Notes: a model not told the origin generated them from the sequence alone. A DNA stretch of 64,000 nt from Ichthyophis bannanicus (GCA_033557465.1 CM066035.1:918726235-918790234), one strand, 5' to 3'; numbered from the stretch's first letter, positions 1 to 10,128 are shown. A program made the numbers and translations.

Positions 1-954
1 TTTCAAGTGGAAAAGGTTTACTATATGGTGTTCACAAAAGGGTCTTAACCCCCTTGCGATACCTCTAGAATCTTTATTGGAGTATCTCCTTCATTTATCC
101 AATGCAGGACTTAAGACTAACTCAGTAAGAGTCCATTTGAGTACTATTGCAGCCTCCTTCAGGCTTCTAAATGGACAACCTATCTCCTCTCATCCTCTTA
201 TAGCAAGATTTATGAGAGGCCTTCTTCTAACTAAGCCTCCCATTAGGCCACCGCCGGTGGCATGGGACTTAAACCTGGTTCTTGGGCAGCTCATGAAGCC
301 ACCTTTTGAACCCTTAGCTACTACCTCCTTAAAATTCCTTTCTTGGAAGGTTATCTTTCTCATGGCAATCACATCAGCTCGTCGCATTAGTGAGTTGCAA
401 GCACTAGTAGATGATCCACCTTATACAAGGTTCCATCATGACAAAGAAGTCCTTAGGACTCATCCACACTTTATGCCAAAGGTGGTCTCGCCTTTTCATC
501 TAACCAAACGGTCAACCTACCTGTGTTCTTTCCACAGCCTCATGCATCAAATGAAGAGAGGAATCTTCATACCTTGGACTGTAAAAGAGCTTTAGCTTTT
601 TACTTACAGAGAACACAGCAACATAGAAAGTCCTCTCAACTTTTTGTTGCTTTTGATCCTTCTCATTTGGGACTTCCAGTCTCCAAGAGAACACCGTCTA
701 ACTGGATTGCCCAGTTTATTGCCTTCGCCTATCAGAGCAAGAATCTTCCTCTGGAGGGCCATGTCACAGCTCACAATGTGAGAGCCATGGCAGCTTCAAT
801 GGCTCATCTGCACTCTGTGTCTATCAACGACATCTGTCGAGCAGCCACCTGGGCCTCGGTTCATACCTTCACAGCCCATTACTGCTTGGACAAGGACTCC
901 CGCCGGGATGCCTTGTTTGGTCAGGCTGTTCTTCAACACCTGCTCCATACCTAA
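1..954 (+). pseudogene. Tyrosine recombinase of B1, frameshifted
   Basis: The YR would cut and rejoin circular retrotransposon DNA with the chromosome. The reading frame is open from base 2 and carries the N-terminal SAM-like region and the first catalytic arginine in SARRISEL (about 376-400). Near base 500 one base is missing relative to B3, and the frame shifts. The second piece (about 523-954) carries the box II motif AHNVR and the nucleophile tyrosine in TAHYCLDKD. All catalytic residues are therefore present but split over two frames. The protein would run about 370 residues including sequence upstream of the window. Confidence 0.85.
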
Positions 955-1070
955 TCAACTCCTACCCACCATCCCTGGTAGGATGCCAGAGATCCATGGG
1001 GGGAAGTGGAGCCCTTCTCAGGGACGCACAACTTCTGGGGTCTCTCCCTGGCATCTAAAGCTAGGGAGTA

Positions 1071-1169
1071 CCCATATGTGATGACTACATTCCTGCTTGT
1101 TCCTGGAGATAGCATAGTTACTCACCTGTAACAGGTGATCTCCGGGAACAGCAGGAATTTAGTCCTCAC
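1071..1169 (+). repeat. Internal complementary region of B1
   Basis: The first half (from CCCATATGTG) is complementary to the left end of family B, and the second half (GTTACTCACCTGTAACAGG onward) is complementary to the right end near 1390-1443. This is the DIRS internal complementary region, used as template to complete the ends in the known DIRS model. Confidence 0.75.
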
Positions 1170-1261
1170 AACCCTCCCACCTCCCCTAGGAGTTGTATCT
1201 CTCTATCTATCTCTTTCCCTTTCTCTCTCTCTCTCTTTGTCTCAGCTTTAAAACTCAACTG

Positions 1262-1443
1262 GAGAGAGGCAGTTGGGAAAGGCGGGAAGGCAGCACGCAG
1301 GCGCTGTGGGATGCTCCCAAAAGCTTTCTAATTGGACGCTGGGGAGTGTTCCCGCGCAGGCTCTGTCGGTACTGACGATACCCATATGTGAGGACTAAAT
1401 TCCTGCTGTTCCCGGAGATCAGGAATCAGGTGAGTAACTATGC
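1262..1443 (+). repeat. Right terminal repeat of B1
   Basis: An inverted, partly diverged match to the family B left end (compare 2587-2760). It ends GTGAGTAACTATG. Near 1400-1440 some bases differ from B2: the CACCTGTTA part is changed to CAGGAATCA. Confidence 0.7.
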
Positions 1444-1772
1444 TTTGTGTGGGAGGGAAGACAAATCTACAATTGGCCGGGTATTGGGAGAGTAAGTGGG
1501 GATTGAGGATGGAGGGGTAAAATTTGAGTGGATGAAACAGGAATGAGGAAAGAGCAAAAGGAGAAATATTAGTATGTTAAAGCAGATGTAGAGAGAGAAT
1601 GGAAAAAAAACTAGAAGAGAAAAGAAAGGACAAATGGACAGCAGACGACGGAGAGTTAGCAGAAGACACGAAGAAACCAGAAGAAAGTGGCTGGAGCAAT
1701 TGCAGCTGAAAAAAAATGCACAAAAGGTAGAAAAATATCTCTTTATTTTGAATTTATTAACTGGAATATGTC
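1444..1772 (+). mobile_element. Fragment of hAT-like element (second copy)
   Basis: Sequence from TTTGTGTGGGAGG to TTAACTGGAATATGTC follows 18437-18730 of the hAT-like element almost base for base with small indels. It shares the runs GGGTATTGGGAGAGTAAG and AGAAGACACGAAGAAACC. The match stops near 1772, where this copy and the complete one diverge. The terminal inverted repeat is not found here, so the copy is partial or a different internal-deletion derivative. A short open frame at 1634-1831 is not a gene. Confidence 0.7.
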
Positions 1773-2060
1773 AGCTCTGGGAAATGTGCATCATTAACGT
1801 CTGCGCTTTGTTTAGTACAAGAAGAAATTAATTTATAGTTTTATTTCTGCAGTGTTGTTGTACATTCCAAGTTTGGCTTTTGGGGTTCCCAGTATTGTCT
1901 TCCTGTTTCTAAATTGTGATCCCTTGTTTGGTGATGGTCTATGTTCTGCATGTGTAACTGAGCTGAGGTATTCTGTTTATGTATTTCCTATTTGACATTG
2001 CCACTTGTTCTCTTTCTCCAGTGGGTCATGTATTGTTATTCTCTGAAATGTATTGGTTTA
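1773..2060. other. Unassigned sequence
   Basis: AT-rich sequence between the hAT-like homology and the SINE. It may be more of the hAT-like element that is absent from the 1756-bp copy. I see no gene or structured element. Confidence 0.5.
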
Positions 2061-2072
2061 ATATATGCAGTG

Positions 2073-2304
2073 GAGTGGAGGAGTAGCCTAGTGGTTAGAA
2101 CACTGGCTTGGTAACCAAGCAACCAGGGTTCGATTCCCGCTAGCACTCCTTGTGGCCTTGGGCAAGTCACTTAACCCTCCATTGCCACGGAAGAAAGGCC
2201 TGGCAATCTACTTCCGGTGACACTGCCAAGAAAACCCAGGAACTTCTGGGTCGCCAGGAGTCAGGGCTGACTCGAAGGCAAAAAAAAAAAAAAAAAAAAA
2301 AAAA
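2073..2304 (+). mobile_element. tRNA-derived SINE with MIR-like core and RTE-like tail
   Basis: The head is tRNA-like, with A box TAGCCTAGTGG (2084-2094) and B box GGTTCGATTCC (2127-2137), the internal RNA polymerase III promoter. The middle, CTTGGGCAAGTCACTTAACC, is a CORE/MIR-type segment. The 3' part (GCCTGGCAATCTACTTC, then GTCGCCAGGAGTCAGG and GACTCGAAGGC) resembles the RTE element of this window at about 39785 and 55465-55490. It ends in A24. A 12-bp target duplication ATATATGCAGTG flanks it (2061-2072 and 2305-2316). Confidence 0.85.
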
Positions 2305-2316
2305 ATATATGCAGTG

Positions 2317-2586
2317 TTGCCTTTTGATAGATAATGGTGCTTTGTGAGTCCTGGTAGTGCTGTTACGATACGGCGGGTTTGCTATGGGTTCTAAATGGGC
2401 AGTGTTTGTAGTAGTTCCTAATGTGCCTGGAGGTTGGCACTAGATTATAGTAATGTAGAAATCTTTTAGTCTTGCTTTATCCATACACTCATTAAGAGGC
2501 ATGTTTACTAAAAGTTAGCGTATGGTAACATTATCCAAATATTTATGCAAATGAGGCCCCTTATGCAAATGATGCCCTGCACCCAA
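2317..2586. other. Unassigned sequence
   Basis: Sequence between the SINE and the left end of B2. I see no gene. A short ATGCAAATGA-type duplication occurs at about 2543-2575. Confidence 0.5.
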
Positions 2587-2760
2587 TCTCCAGGAACAAG
2601 CAGGAATGTAGTCTTCACATATGGGTATCGTCGGTACCGACGGAGCCTGTGCGGGAACGCTCCCCAGCGTCCATTAGGAACGCTTTTGGGAGCATCCCTC
2701 AGCACATGCGTGCTGCCTTCCCGCCTTTCCAACTGTCCCTCTTCAGTTCTTCATTTTCCG
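2587..2760 (+). repeat. Left terminal repeat of B2
   Basis: Begins TCTCCAGGAACAAGCAGG and is the inverted partner of 10437-10625. It is nearly identical to the left end of B3 (14127-14300). It probably contains the element's promoter, but this is inference. Confidence 0.7.
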
Positions 2761-2988
2761 TGGAGCCGACAGGTCACATACCCTGTCACCGCAGAAAATT
2801 TCTTCTTTAAACTTGTTTTTCTTGTGGTTGCGCCTGCCTCCGCTCGACGCCTACCGGTACCACCGGTTCTCTTTTCTTCTTCTTTAAAAAAAAAAAAAAA
2901 GAAAAACTTCTGAAGTGTTTCTCTTCAGAAATTTTTTCTTTTTGGTGCTAGGCTCCATTTTGGGCATTAGGCCCCATTTTCCTGAAAA

Positions 2989-4857
2989 ATGGAAAAACCA
3001 GCTAGTGGTTTTAAAAAATGTACTAAGTGTGGCGGTACCATTTCCGTCACCGACATCCATGACTGGTGTTTCAAATGTTTAGGCCCTGACCATTCTCCAT
3101 CGGAGTGTTCCTCTTGTATAGGGATGACTAAAAGAGGAAAACAGAACCGGGCTGCAAAGCTCGGTACCCTCTTTTCTTCAGATGCGATGTCCATTGCATC
3201 AAAGTCTTCCAGAGCCTCGTCTGCCTCCCATGGATCTTGGGTAACTAAACATAAGAGCTGGTCCTCAAAGGGTAGATCTCCTTCCAAGCATCGAGAAGCT
3301 ATTGGCATTGCCCTTGAGGAAACTATACCGGCAAAACAGCCACGGCGGGAGGCTTCAGCCTCCAAAGCACTAACGGGGCTCCAGGATGTTCTCGAGGCCT
3401 CGATCTCAGCAGAACTACTGGTGCCATGCTCAGGGGTTCTGGCCGCTTTTACCTGTACCAACACCCAGGCATCAGCAGCGTCGATAGACCAGAGATTCCT
3501 CGCTATCGAACGCAGTCTTGCAGCTCTCCTTACAGCTGCGGTAACGTTGACACCGCTACCGACGGTTCAATGGGCACCGGTACCGACACTGATATCGGTG
3601 CTGGTACCAGCACTGGTACCGATACCGGTACCAGCACCGATGGTACCGGCCCCAGTGGGAATTTTGCCCATACCGACTTTTTCGGGCATCGACAGATCGG
3701 TACCAGATCAACTCGGTGCCGACTTCGATCGATACCGATACTGTGCTTTGCATGAACATTGGGATCAGAGATGCTTCGAATCTTCCGATTCCGATGACTC
3801 GGATAACTCGGTCGGTACCAGAGTAGTTCTTCCGGAAGACTCCTCCTCAACGCAGAATGTCTCCTCTGGAGGACATGTCTTTTCAGGATTTTATTTATGA
3901 TGTGGCCCGAGGCCTATCAATCACGGTAGCTCCTGAAAAAGAACCTAGAGCAAAGGAATTCAAAATACTCCAATACCCTAAGGCTCCCATAGAGGCAGCT
4001 ACCCTGCCAATTCATGAAATTCTTCATGATTTGATGCTCAGTATGTGGGAAACACCTCTGACCACATCTCCTCATTCTAGGAGACTCGATACCATGTATC
4101 GAGTTCCACCATGTCCTGGTTTTCAAAAGACTCAGCTGCCACACCATTCAGTGGTAGTGGACTAATCAGCCATGCATAGGATGAAAAGTGCAAAAAGACA
4201 TGCATCCAATCCTCCAGGTCGTGAATACAGGACTCTTGACGCCTTTGGGCATCGAACATTTCAGGCTTCCATGCTTTCAGCTAGGATCAGCTCATATATT
4301 TTATATATGGGAATGTTCCTCAAAGAAGTCACAGGAGACTTGGAGCTTATGAGCCCCCTTCTCCCTGATGACAAATGACAAAACTTCCTTACTCTTGTCA
4401 AGCATGCTCAAGACGTTTCCAAGTTTGTAAATCGTGCAGCCTTTGACTGCTTTGAATGCATCAGCAGAATTTCTGCTATTGCCATTGGTGCACGTCGGAT
4501 TACCTGGCTTCAGGCATCAGACTTGGAGACTTGGGTACAGGACAAATTAGGAAACATCCCTTGCACAGGAGGAAACCTCTTTGGTAAGAATTGGCAGGAA
4601 AAGGCTAATGAGATAGATACTGACAATCTCACTTAGACAGATTGTCAAAATCTACAGCCACTCCAGCCAAAAAGAAACCCTATAAAAAACCCTTTTTCAG
4701 CAAAAAGAGGAAGTTTTATCCATCCTATACCCAGCAAGGGCAAGCTCAGGGTCAAGTTGCCCAAAAGGAACAACAGCAACAATCTAGACAACAAAAGAAG
4801 CCAAAAGGCCCGAGAGCTCAACCAGCTCCACAGGCTCAGCCCCCTCAAGGGCTTTGA
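2989..4857 (+). pseudogene. DIRS Gag-like protein of B2, broken
   Basis: The predicted role is structural or nucleic-acid-binding. The start ATG at 2989 follows the 5' leader. The N-terminus has a Cys/His array: CTKC, then HDWCFKCLGPDH and C-x2-C (residues about 11-45), a zinc-binding pattern that recurs in all copies here. A Pro/Val-rich low-complexity part with runs of GGTACC-like triplets lies at 3540-3720. The conserved C-terminal half reads SPLEDMSFQDF, then GFQKTQLPHHS, then a Lys/Gln-rich tail. It is broken by a frameshift near 3850-3900, stops at 4163 and 4376, and a stop plus shift near 4634. Confidence 0.8.
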
Positions 4858-4858
4858 C
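4852..4858 (+). promoter_or_regulatory. Putative +1 frameshift site, gag/RT of B2
   Basis: The gag frame ends CTT-TGA-C. Reading +1 continues as TTT-GAC-TCC (FDS) into the RT frame. The same heptamer layout recurs in B3, A3, A4 and A5. CTT-TGA-C is identical to the well-known +1 site of bacterial release factor 2; function here is inferred. Confidence 0.55.
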
Positions 4859-5171
4859 TCCTTCCTAGAGAGCTTAGCTTTCCTGCCTCTGAAGGGTCCA
4901 GATCCCCTAAACATTCCAGGCAGGTTGTGTCATTTTGTCAACAGAGGGCACTAAATAACAGCAGAAAATTGGACTCTGTCCATTGTAGGGGAGGGGTACA
5001 AGCTTCATTTTCACAACATGCCCCCTCCTACAATCGTAAGACAGTTCAGTTCCCAAACCTCTCCAGATAATCTACTGGATCAAGAGGTCTCAACACTCCT
5101 TGCTCAGGAAGCAATAGAGGAGGTGCTCATTCCCCAACAGGGTACAGGGTTCTACTCCCCCTATTTTCTTA
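4858..5171 (+). pseudogene. N-terminal RT remnant of B2
   Basis: The +1 frame after gag reads FDSFLESLAFLPLKG and then, after a stop at 4952, ENWTLSIV and MPPPTIVRQFSSQ, up to TGFYSPYFLI (about 5140-5170). This matches the start of the B3 reverse transcriptase. It ends before any RT catalytic motif because of the deletion junction near 5171. Confidence 0.75.
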
Positions 5172-5740
5172 TTCTTGTTCTATGTAAACAAACATGGGGG
5201 CACAGGGTCCCGCCTTCTATGTCAGGAAGCGCAGAAACTGTGCTCCTGGGCAGTCAATCACTGCATTCTTCTCAAAGCGGTCTATCTCCCAGGTCAGGAG
5301 AATTACCTGGCGGACAGATTGAGCAGGATCCTGCAGCCGCACGAATGGCAGTTGAATCCTTTAGTGGTTCAACAGATATTCCTGAGATGGTTTCTTCCAA
5401 CCATAGATCTCTTTGCCAGTCCTCTGAACCGTCAACTACCCAGGTTCTGCTCCAGACAACCGCATCCTCTCAGATTAGCAGCGGATGCATTTCTCATTCT
5501 GTGGTCTACAAGCCTCCTATATGCCTTTCCTCCCACGCCTCTAGTATCCCAGACACTGTTCAAAGTGCTCCGGGACAGGGCCTCGGTAATTCTGGTGGCC
5601 CCCAGATGGCCCTGACAGCCGTGATTCCCACTTCTTTTGCAACTAGCGGTGGACTCTTCCTCTGGGGATGCAACCAGATCTCCTGTCTCAGGAGCAGGGA
5701 TCTCTTTTACACCCCAATCTCCAGTCCCTCAATCTGATGG
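5172..5740 (+). pseudogene. RNase H end and methyltransferase-like domain of A1
   Basis: Sequence from MFYVNKHGGTGS follows the RNase H C-terminal part of family A (compare A5 at 45359). It includes the last acidic motif, ADRLSR. It is followed by the DIRS methyltransferase-like segment with TIDLFASPLN and AFPPTPL. The frame stops at 5613-5615 (TGA where A5 has a CGA arginine codon). The RT and the first RNase H motifs were lost in the deletion at 5171. Confidence 0.8.
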
Positions 5741-7534
5741 CCTAGCTGCTGAAAGGGTAGTTCTAGCACCCTTACTATTGCCTAGGGAAGTGGAGGACGT
5801 GGTCTTGGCCTCTAGGAGGCAGTCCACCAGAAAGTCTTATGCCCTTAAGTGGCGTAGATTCTCTACCTGGTGTACTCAACACAACGAGAATCCTTTCTCA
5901 TACCTGGTACCAGTGGTGCTGCAATATTTGCTTCACCGGTCCAACCTAGGCCTTAAGTCCAATTCTGTTAGAGTTCATCTTAGTGCTCTTTCAGCACACC
6001 ACTCACAGGTGGAGGGTCAGTCTCTATCCAGCCATCCTTTGGTGGCTCGCTTCCTTAGAGGCCTGCTTTTGCTTAAGCCTCCAGTGCGTCCACCTGCCCC
6101 TGAATGGGATTTAAATGTGGTCTTGCAACGGCTTACTTGCCCACCATTTGAACCTATGGCTACTAGCCCTCTGAGTTTTCTCTCCTGGAAAGTGTTGTTT
6201 CTGGTAGCCCTTACCTCACTCAGCAAGGCGAGTGAGTGAGCTTCAGGCCCTAGTATCAGATGTCCCATATACTAGGTTCTATACGAAGAGAGTAGTCTTA
6301 CGGACTCACCCTAAGTTCCTTCCTAAGGTTGTCTCCTCCTTCCACCTCAATCAGGAGATGGTTCTTCCAACTTTCTTTCCCAGGCCTCATGCCAGCCGGG
6401 CTGAGATGGTTTTGCATACCCTGGACTGTAGGAGGGCGTTGTCCTTTTACCTTGACCGTACGCGGGAGCACCGGAGGGCTGTTCAGCTTTTCGTCTCTTT
6501 TGACCCCAATAAGTTGGGGTTAGCTGTCTCCAAGCGTACTTTGTCCATATGTGTAGCCGACTGTATTTTATTTATTTATTTATTTATTTGTGTGCTTTTC
6601 TATACCGCCCCTTCCAGAGATCAGGGGCGGTTTACAAGGAACTTAAAACAATATAACATACAGTGAAATATTGTATTACATAGAACATTAAGGGAACATA
6701 AGAACTATGTTACAAAGAAACAGTGTGTAAATTATTTACATGGTTGGAACAAAAACTATTTACAATAGTTATTTGTAATCATATGTACAGTGTTGTAAAT
6801 TATTTACATGGTTGAACGAAATTATTTACAATAGCTATTTGTAATCTTTTACTGTACATTTGTAATCATGTACAGTGTTGGGGGGGATTGTTTAGAATAG
6901 TTATTAAAGGAATTAGTTAGGATTCAGTGAGTGAGAAGTATCAGAGATGGTGAGATGGTGATAAGCAAATGCTAACAGAAGTGAGCCTTAAATTAGGTGG
7001 GGTAGACTTGGGTTTGGTTAGTTGTGTATTCTTGTGTATTATATTCGATTGTAGGTTGTAGTTTGCTGTAGTGTTGACTAAACAGGTAGGTTTTAAGTTC
7101 CTTCCTGAATGAGGTAAGGTCCTTAATCTCTCTTAGGTTTAGTGGTAGTTTGTTCCATTGGCTGGGAGCATAATATGAAAAAGCAGTGTTGGTGGTTATT
7201 TGTTTCGATTTTCTCACGGCATTGGGAATTAGTAGCATGTTGAGGTTTGTTTTTCTTCTAAGTCTGTTTTCTGGTGGAGTCTGGTATGAATGCTGGTATT
7301 GCCTGGGCTTACAGGGCAGCCGGCCTCTCCTTGCAGGGTCAAGCTACGGCTCACCGTGTCAGGGCGAAGGCTGCGTCAATGGCTCATCTCCGCTCTGTTC
7401 CGTTGGCAGACATCTGCCGGGCCGCTACTTGGTCTTCAAGCCAGACTTTTGCGGCCCACTACTGCCTTGAGAGGGAGTCCCACAGGGACAGTGCTTTCGG
7501 GCAGGCGGTACTCCATAATCTCTTTGGGGTTTAG
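5637..7534 (+). pseudogene. Tyrosine recombinase of A1, split by an L2 fragment
   Basis: The N-terminal part (about 5745-6215) reads LLLPREVEDVVLASRR and RKSYALKW as in A5. Near 6220 the box I region is garbled (ALTSLSKASE and a shift instead of ALTSARRVSEL), so the first catalytic arginine is lost. A frame at 6232-6567 continues to SKRTLSICVADC. An L2 fragment interrupts it (6568-7295). The C-terminal part (7300-7534) keeps AHRVRAKAAS and the nucleophile tyrosine in AAHYCLERES. Confidence 0.85.
6568..7295 (-). mobile_element. 5'-truncated L2-clade LINE fragment
   Basis: The 3' tail reads on the plus strand as a TTTA repeat at 6568-6590. It is followed by the complement of the GCGGTATAGA and GTAAACCGC end typical of L2-type LINEs. 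The minus-strand frame at 6993-7238 encodes the RT C-terminus (TAFSYYAPSQWNKLPLNLRE). The short duplication GTATT (6563-6567 and 7296-7300) flanks it, and removing it restores the A1 recombinase frame. Confidence 0.8.
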
Positions 7535-7648
7535 GCAACTCCTACCGTTCGGGGGCGTTATCAGAGAAGATTCTTTTCTTGCATGCTGTGACTCTAGAGG
7601 GAGCTCATTTTTAAGCTTTGGGTCTCCAGTAGCCTTAAGCTGGGGAGT

Positions 7649-7746
7649 CCCATATGTGAGGACTGACTTCCTGCTTGGTCCTGGAGAAAGAGTAGTTACT
7701 CACCTGTAACAGGTGTTCTCCAGGAGCAGCAGGAATCAGTCCTCAC
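7649..7746 (+). repeat. Internal complementary region of A1
   Basis: CCCATATGTGAGGACTGACT to TGGTCCTGGAG complements the family A left end. AGAGTAGTTACTCACCTG to CAGTCCTCAC complements the right end at 7950-8010. Confidence 0.8.
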
Positions 7747-7828
7747 AACCCTCCCTCCTCCCCTTGGAGTTGCGGTCATATGATTTATTTTGTTTTTTTG
7801 CTGTCTTTTAGCTATGTCATCAGACTGA

Positions 7829-8010
7829 GCAAGATGGCAAGCTTGGGCGGGAAGGGGACCACGCATGCGTGCTGCATTCCCAAAGGCTTTCTTTGAAAAC
7901 TGGGGAAATGCTCCGCACGAGGGCTCCGTCGGCACCGACGTCACCCATATGTGAGGACTGATTCCTGCTGCTCCTGGAGAACACCTGTTACAGGTGAGTA
8001 ACTACTCTTT
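7829..8010 (+). repeat. Right terminal repeat of A1
   Basis: Runs from AGCAAGATGGC to GAGTAACTACTCTTT. The next bases, CTGGTAGCCTCCAGATGGCC, continue the A2 coding sequence. A1 therefore inserted into A2 at a GATTCTGG-like site (compare 37611-37616 of A4). Confidence 0.8.
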
Positions 8011-8041
8011 CTGGTAGCCTCCAGATGGCCAAAAGGCAACC

Positions 8042-9219
8042 GTGGTTTCCACTTCTGCTACAGTTGGCGGTGGAAACTCCTTTCCCTCTGGGATTGCAAC
8101 ACAATCTCCTGTCTCAAGATCATGGCTCCCTTCTGCACCCCAACCTCAGGTCCCTCAATCTGATGGCCTGGCTGCTGAAAGGATAGTGCTAGCTCCCTTG
8201 CTTCTACCTAAGGAGGTTGAAGAGGTGGTTTTGGCCTCTAGGAGGCAGTCCACCAGAAAGTCCTATGCCCTCAAGTGGCTTAGGTTCACAATATGGTGTG
8301 CTCAGCGCAATGAAGATCCTTTCTCCTGCCTCGTGCCAGTAGTACTGCAGTATCTTCTTCACCTGTCAGACCTAGGCCTTAAATCCAACTCTGTTCGGGT
8401 CCACCTCAGTGCTCTATCAGCGCACCACTCATCGGTGGAGGGACAATCTCTGTCGGTTCACCCCTTGGTGTCCCACTTCCTCAGAGGTCTGCTTCTTCTC
8501 AAGCCTCTGGTTCGTCCACCGGCGACTGAGTGGGATTTGAGCGTGGTCTTGCGGCAACTTACTCGCCCACCGTTTGAGCCGATGGCTACTTGCCATTTGC
8601 GCTTCCTCTCTTGGACAGCGCTCTTCCTGGTAGCCCTTACCTTGGCCAGACGTGTGAGTGAACTACAAGCTCTGGTTTCTGATAGACCGTACACTCGGTT
8701 CTGTAGGAACAGGGTGGTCCTACGGACCCACCTGAAGTTCCTTCCAAAAGTCGTCTCCTCTTTCCACCTCAACCAGGAGGTGGTTCTTCCGACCTTCTTT
8801 CCCAGGCCGCATACCAGCCAGGCTGAAACGGTCTTGCATACCCTGGACTATAAGAGGGCGTTGTCTTTTTACATAGAACGTACGCAGGGGCATCGAAGGG
8901 CTACTCAGCTCTTCGTCTCCTTTGACCCTAATAAGATGGGGTTACATATCTCCAAGCGTACGTTGTCCACTTGGGTAGCAGATTGTATCGCCTGGGCGTA
9001 CAAGGCAACTGACCTCCCCTTGCAGGGTCGAGTCACGGCCCACCGTGTCAAGGCGAAAGCCGCGTCAGTAGCTCATCTCCGCTCTGTTCCATTGGCAGAT
9101 ATCTGCCAGGCCGCTACTTGGTCTTCAAGCCAGACTTTTGCAGCCCACTACTGCCTCGAGAGAGTCCCGAAGGGACAGTGCTTTCGGACAGGCGGTACTC
9201 CGTAATCTCTTTGAGGTTT
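8042..9219 (+). pseudogene. Tyrosine recombinase of A2, almost open
   Basis: A 387-codon frame (8042-9205) covers nearly the whole YR: LLLPKEVEEVVLASRR, box I LARRVSEL with both arginines (about 8645-8668), and the nucleophile tyrosine in AAHYCLER (about 9145-9160). Box II reads AHRVK where the other copies have AHRVR, so the catalytic HxxR arginine is changed to lysine. Bases are missing near 9170, shifting the last 15 codons, and the usual GTTTAG stop is GTTTAT. It was probably inactive even before the frameshift. Confidence 0.85.
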
Positions 9220-9358
9220 ATGCAACTCCTACCCTCCGGCCCTTGTGTTGGGCTACCATATGGGGGCGTTCTCAGAGGATATTCTTATCACGGATGCTAA
9301 GGCTCTTGAGAGGGAGCCATTTTTCAGCTTAGGGTTCCCGGTAGCCTAGAGCTGGGGA

Positions 9359-9459
9359 GTCCCATATGTGAGGACTGACTTCCTGCTTGATCCTGGAGAA
9401 AGAGTAGTTACTCACCTGTAACAGGTGTTCTCCAGGAGCAGCAGGAATCAGTCCTCACG
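9359..9459 (+). repeat. Internal complementary region of A2
   Basis: Same two-part layout as A1 and A5: CCCATATGTGAGGACTGACT, then GAGTAGTTACTCACCTG to CAGTCCTCACG. Confidence 0.75.
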
Positions 9460-9537
9460 ACCCTCCCTCCTCCCCTGGAGTTGCAGTCATATACTTCATT
9501 TTGTTTTTTGCTGTCTTTTAGCTATGTCATCAGACTG

Positions 9538-9720
9538 AGCAAGATGGCACCCTTGGGCGGGAAGGGGACCGCATATGTGCGCTGCATTCCCAAAGGCTTT
9601 CTTTGAAAGCTGGGGAAATGCTCTGCACGGGGACTCCGTCAGCGCCGACAACACCCATATTTGAGGACTGATTCCTGCTGCTCCTGGAGAACACCTGTTA
9701 CAAGTGAGTAACTACTCTTT
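9538..9720 (+). repeat. Right terminal repeat of A2
   Basis: Runs from GCAAGATGGCACCC to GAGTAACTACTCTTT, the inverted partner of the family A left end. It has ACCCATATTTGAGG in place of CATATGTGAGG. Confidence 0.75.
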
Positions 9721-10128
9721 TTTTCCGAGGCCTCATGCCTCTAATGCGGAAAGGAACCTTCATACTTTGGACTGTAAAAGAGCCTTGGCTTTTTACCTAC
9801 AAAGAACACAGCATCATAGAAAGTCTTCTCAACTTTTTGTTGCTTTTGGTTCTAGTCATTTGGGACTTCCAGTCTCCAAAAGAGCTCTATCTAAATGGAT
9901 TGCACAATGCATATCCTTTACTTATGAGAGTAAGAGTCTTCTTCTTCAAGGCCATGTCACAGCACATAATGTGAGAGCCATGACAGCCTCTATGGCTAAC
10001 CTTCACTCTGTGTCTATCAATGACATCTGTCGAGCAGCCACCTGGGCTTCGGTGCACACCTTCACAGCCCACTGCTTCGGGATGCTTTCTTTACCCAGGC
10101 TGTTCTTCAACATCTCTTTCAGAGTTAA
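9721..10128 (+). pseudogene. C-terminal tyrosine recombinase of B2, nucleophile lost
   Basis: The frame resumes with FFPRPHASNAERNLHTLDCK as in B3 (29720 onward). Box II AHNVRAM is present. At about 10070 a deletion changes TAHYCLDKDS to TAHCFGMLS, removing the tyrosine codon and shifting the frame. This copy cannot encode an active recombinase. Confidence 0.8.

Larger units (their letters stand above)
1..1443 (+). mobile_element. DIRS-type retrotransposon, family B, copy B1 (3' part)
   Basis: This is the 3' end of a tyrosine-recombinase retrotransposon; its 5' part lies outside the window. It holds most of the YR gene (1-954), an internal complementary region (1071-1169) and the right terminal repeat ending in GTGAGTAACTATG near 1443. 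The next bases, TTTGTGTGG, match the interior of the hAT-like element at about 18437, so B1 jumped into another copy of that element. No target duplication is visible, as expected for YR-mediated integration. Family B is recognised by near-identity to copies B2 and B3. Confidence 0.85.
8011..9720 (+). mobile_element. DIRS family A, copy A2 (3' part)
   Basis: It starts inside the end of the methyltransferase-like domain, where A1 inserted, and runs through YR to the right end at about 9720. The next bases, TTTTCCGAGGCCTCATGCC, are B2 recombinase sequence. A2 therefore sat in a TTCTTTCC site of B2. Confidence 0.8.

Noticed and set aside
2073..2150. tRNA gene (perfect B box and good A box)
   Set aside because: Followed by a MIR-like core, RTE-like tail, poly(A) and target duplication, so it is the head of a SINE. 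The same applies at 62847 and 59383.
3426..3850. Thr/Gly-rich and Arg/Tyr-rich frames on both strands
   Set aside because: Products of a GGTACC-like triplet-rich low-complexity part of the B2 gag gene read in other frames.
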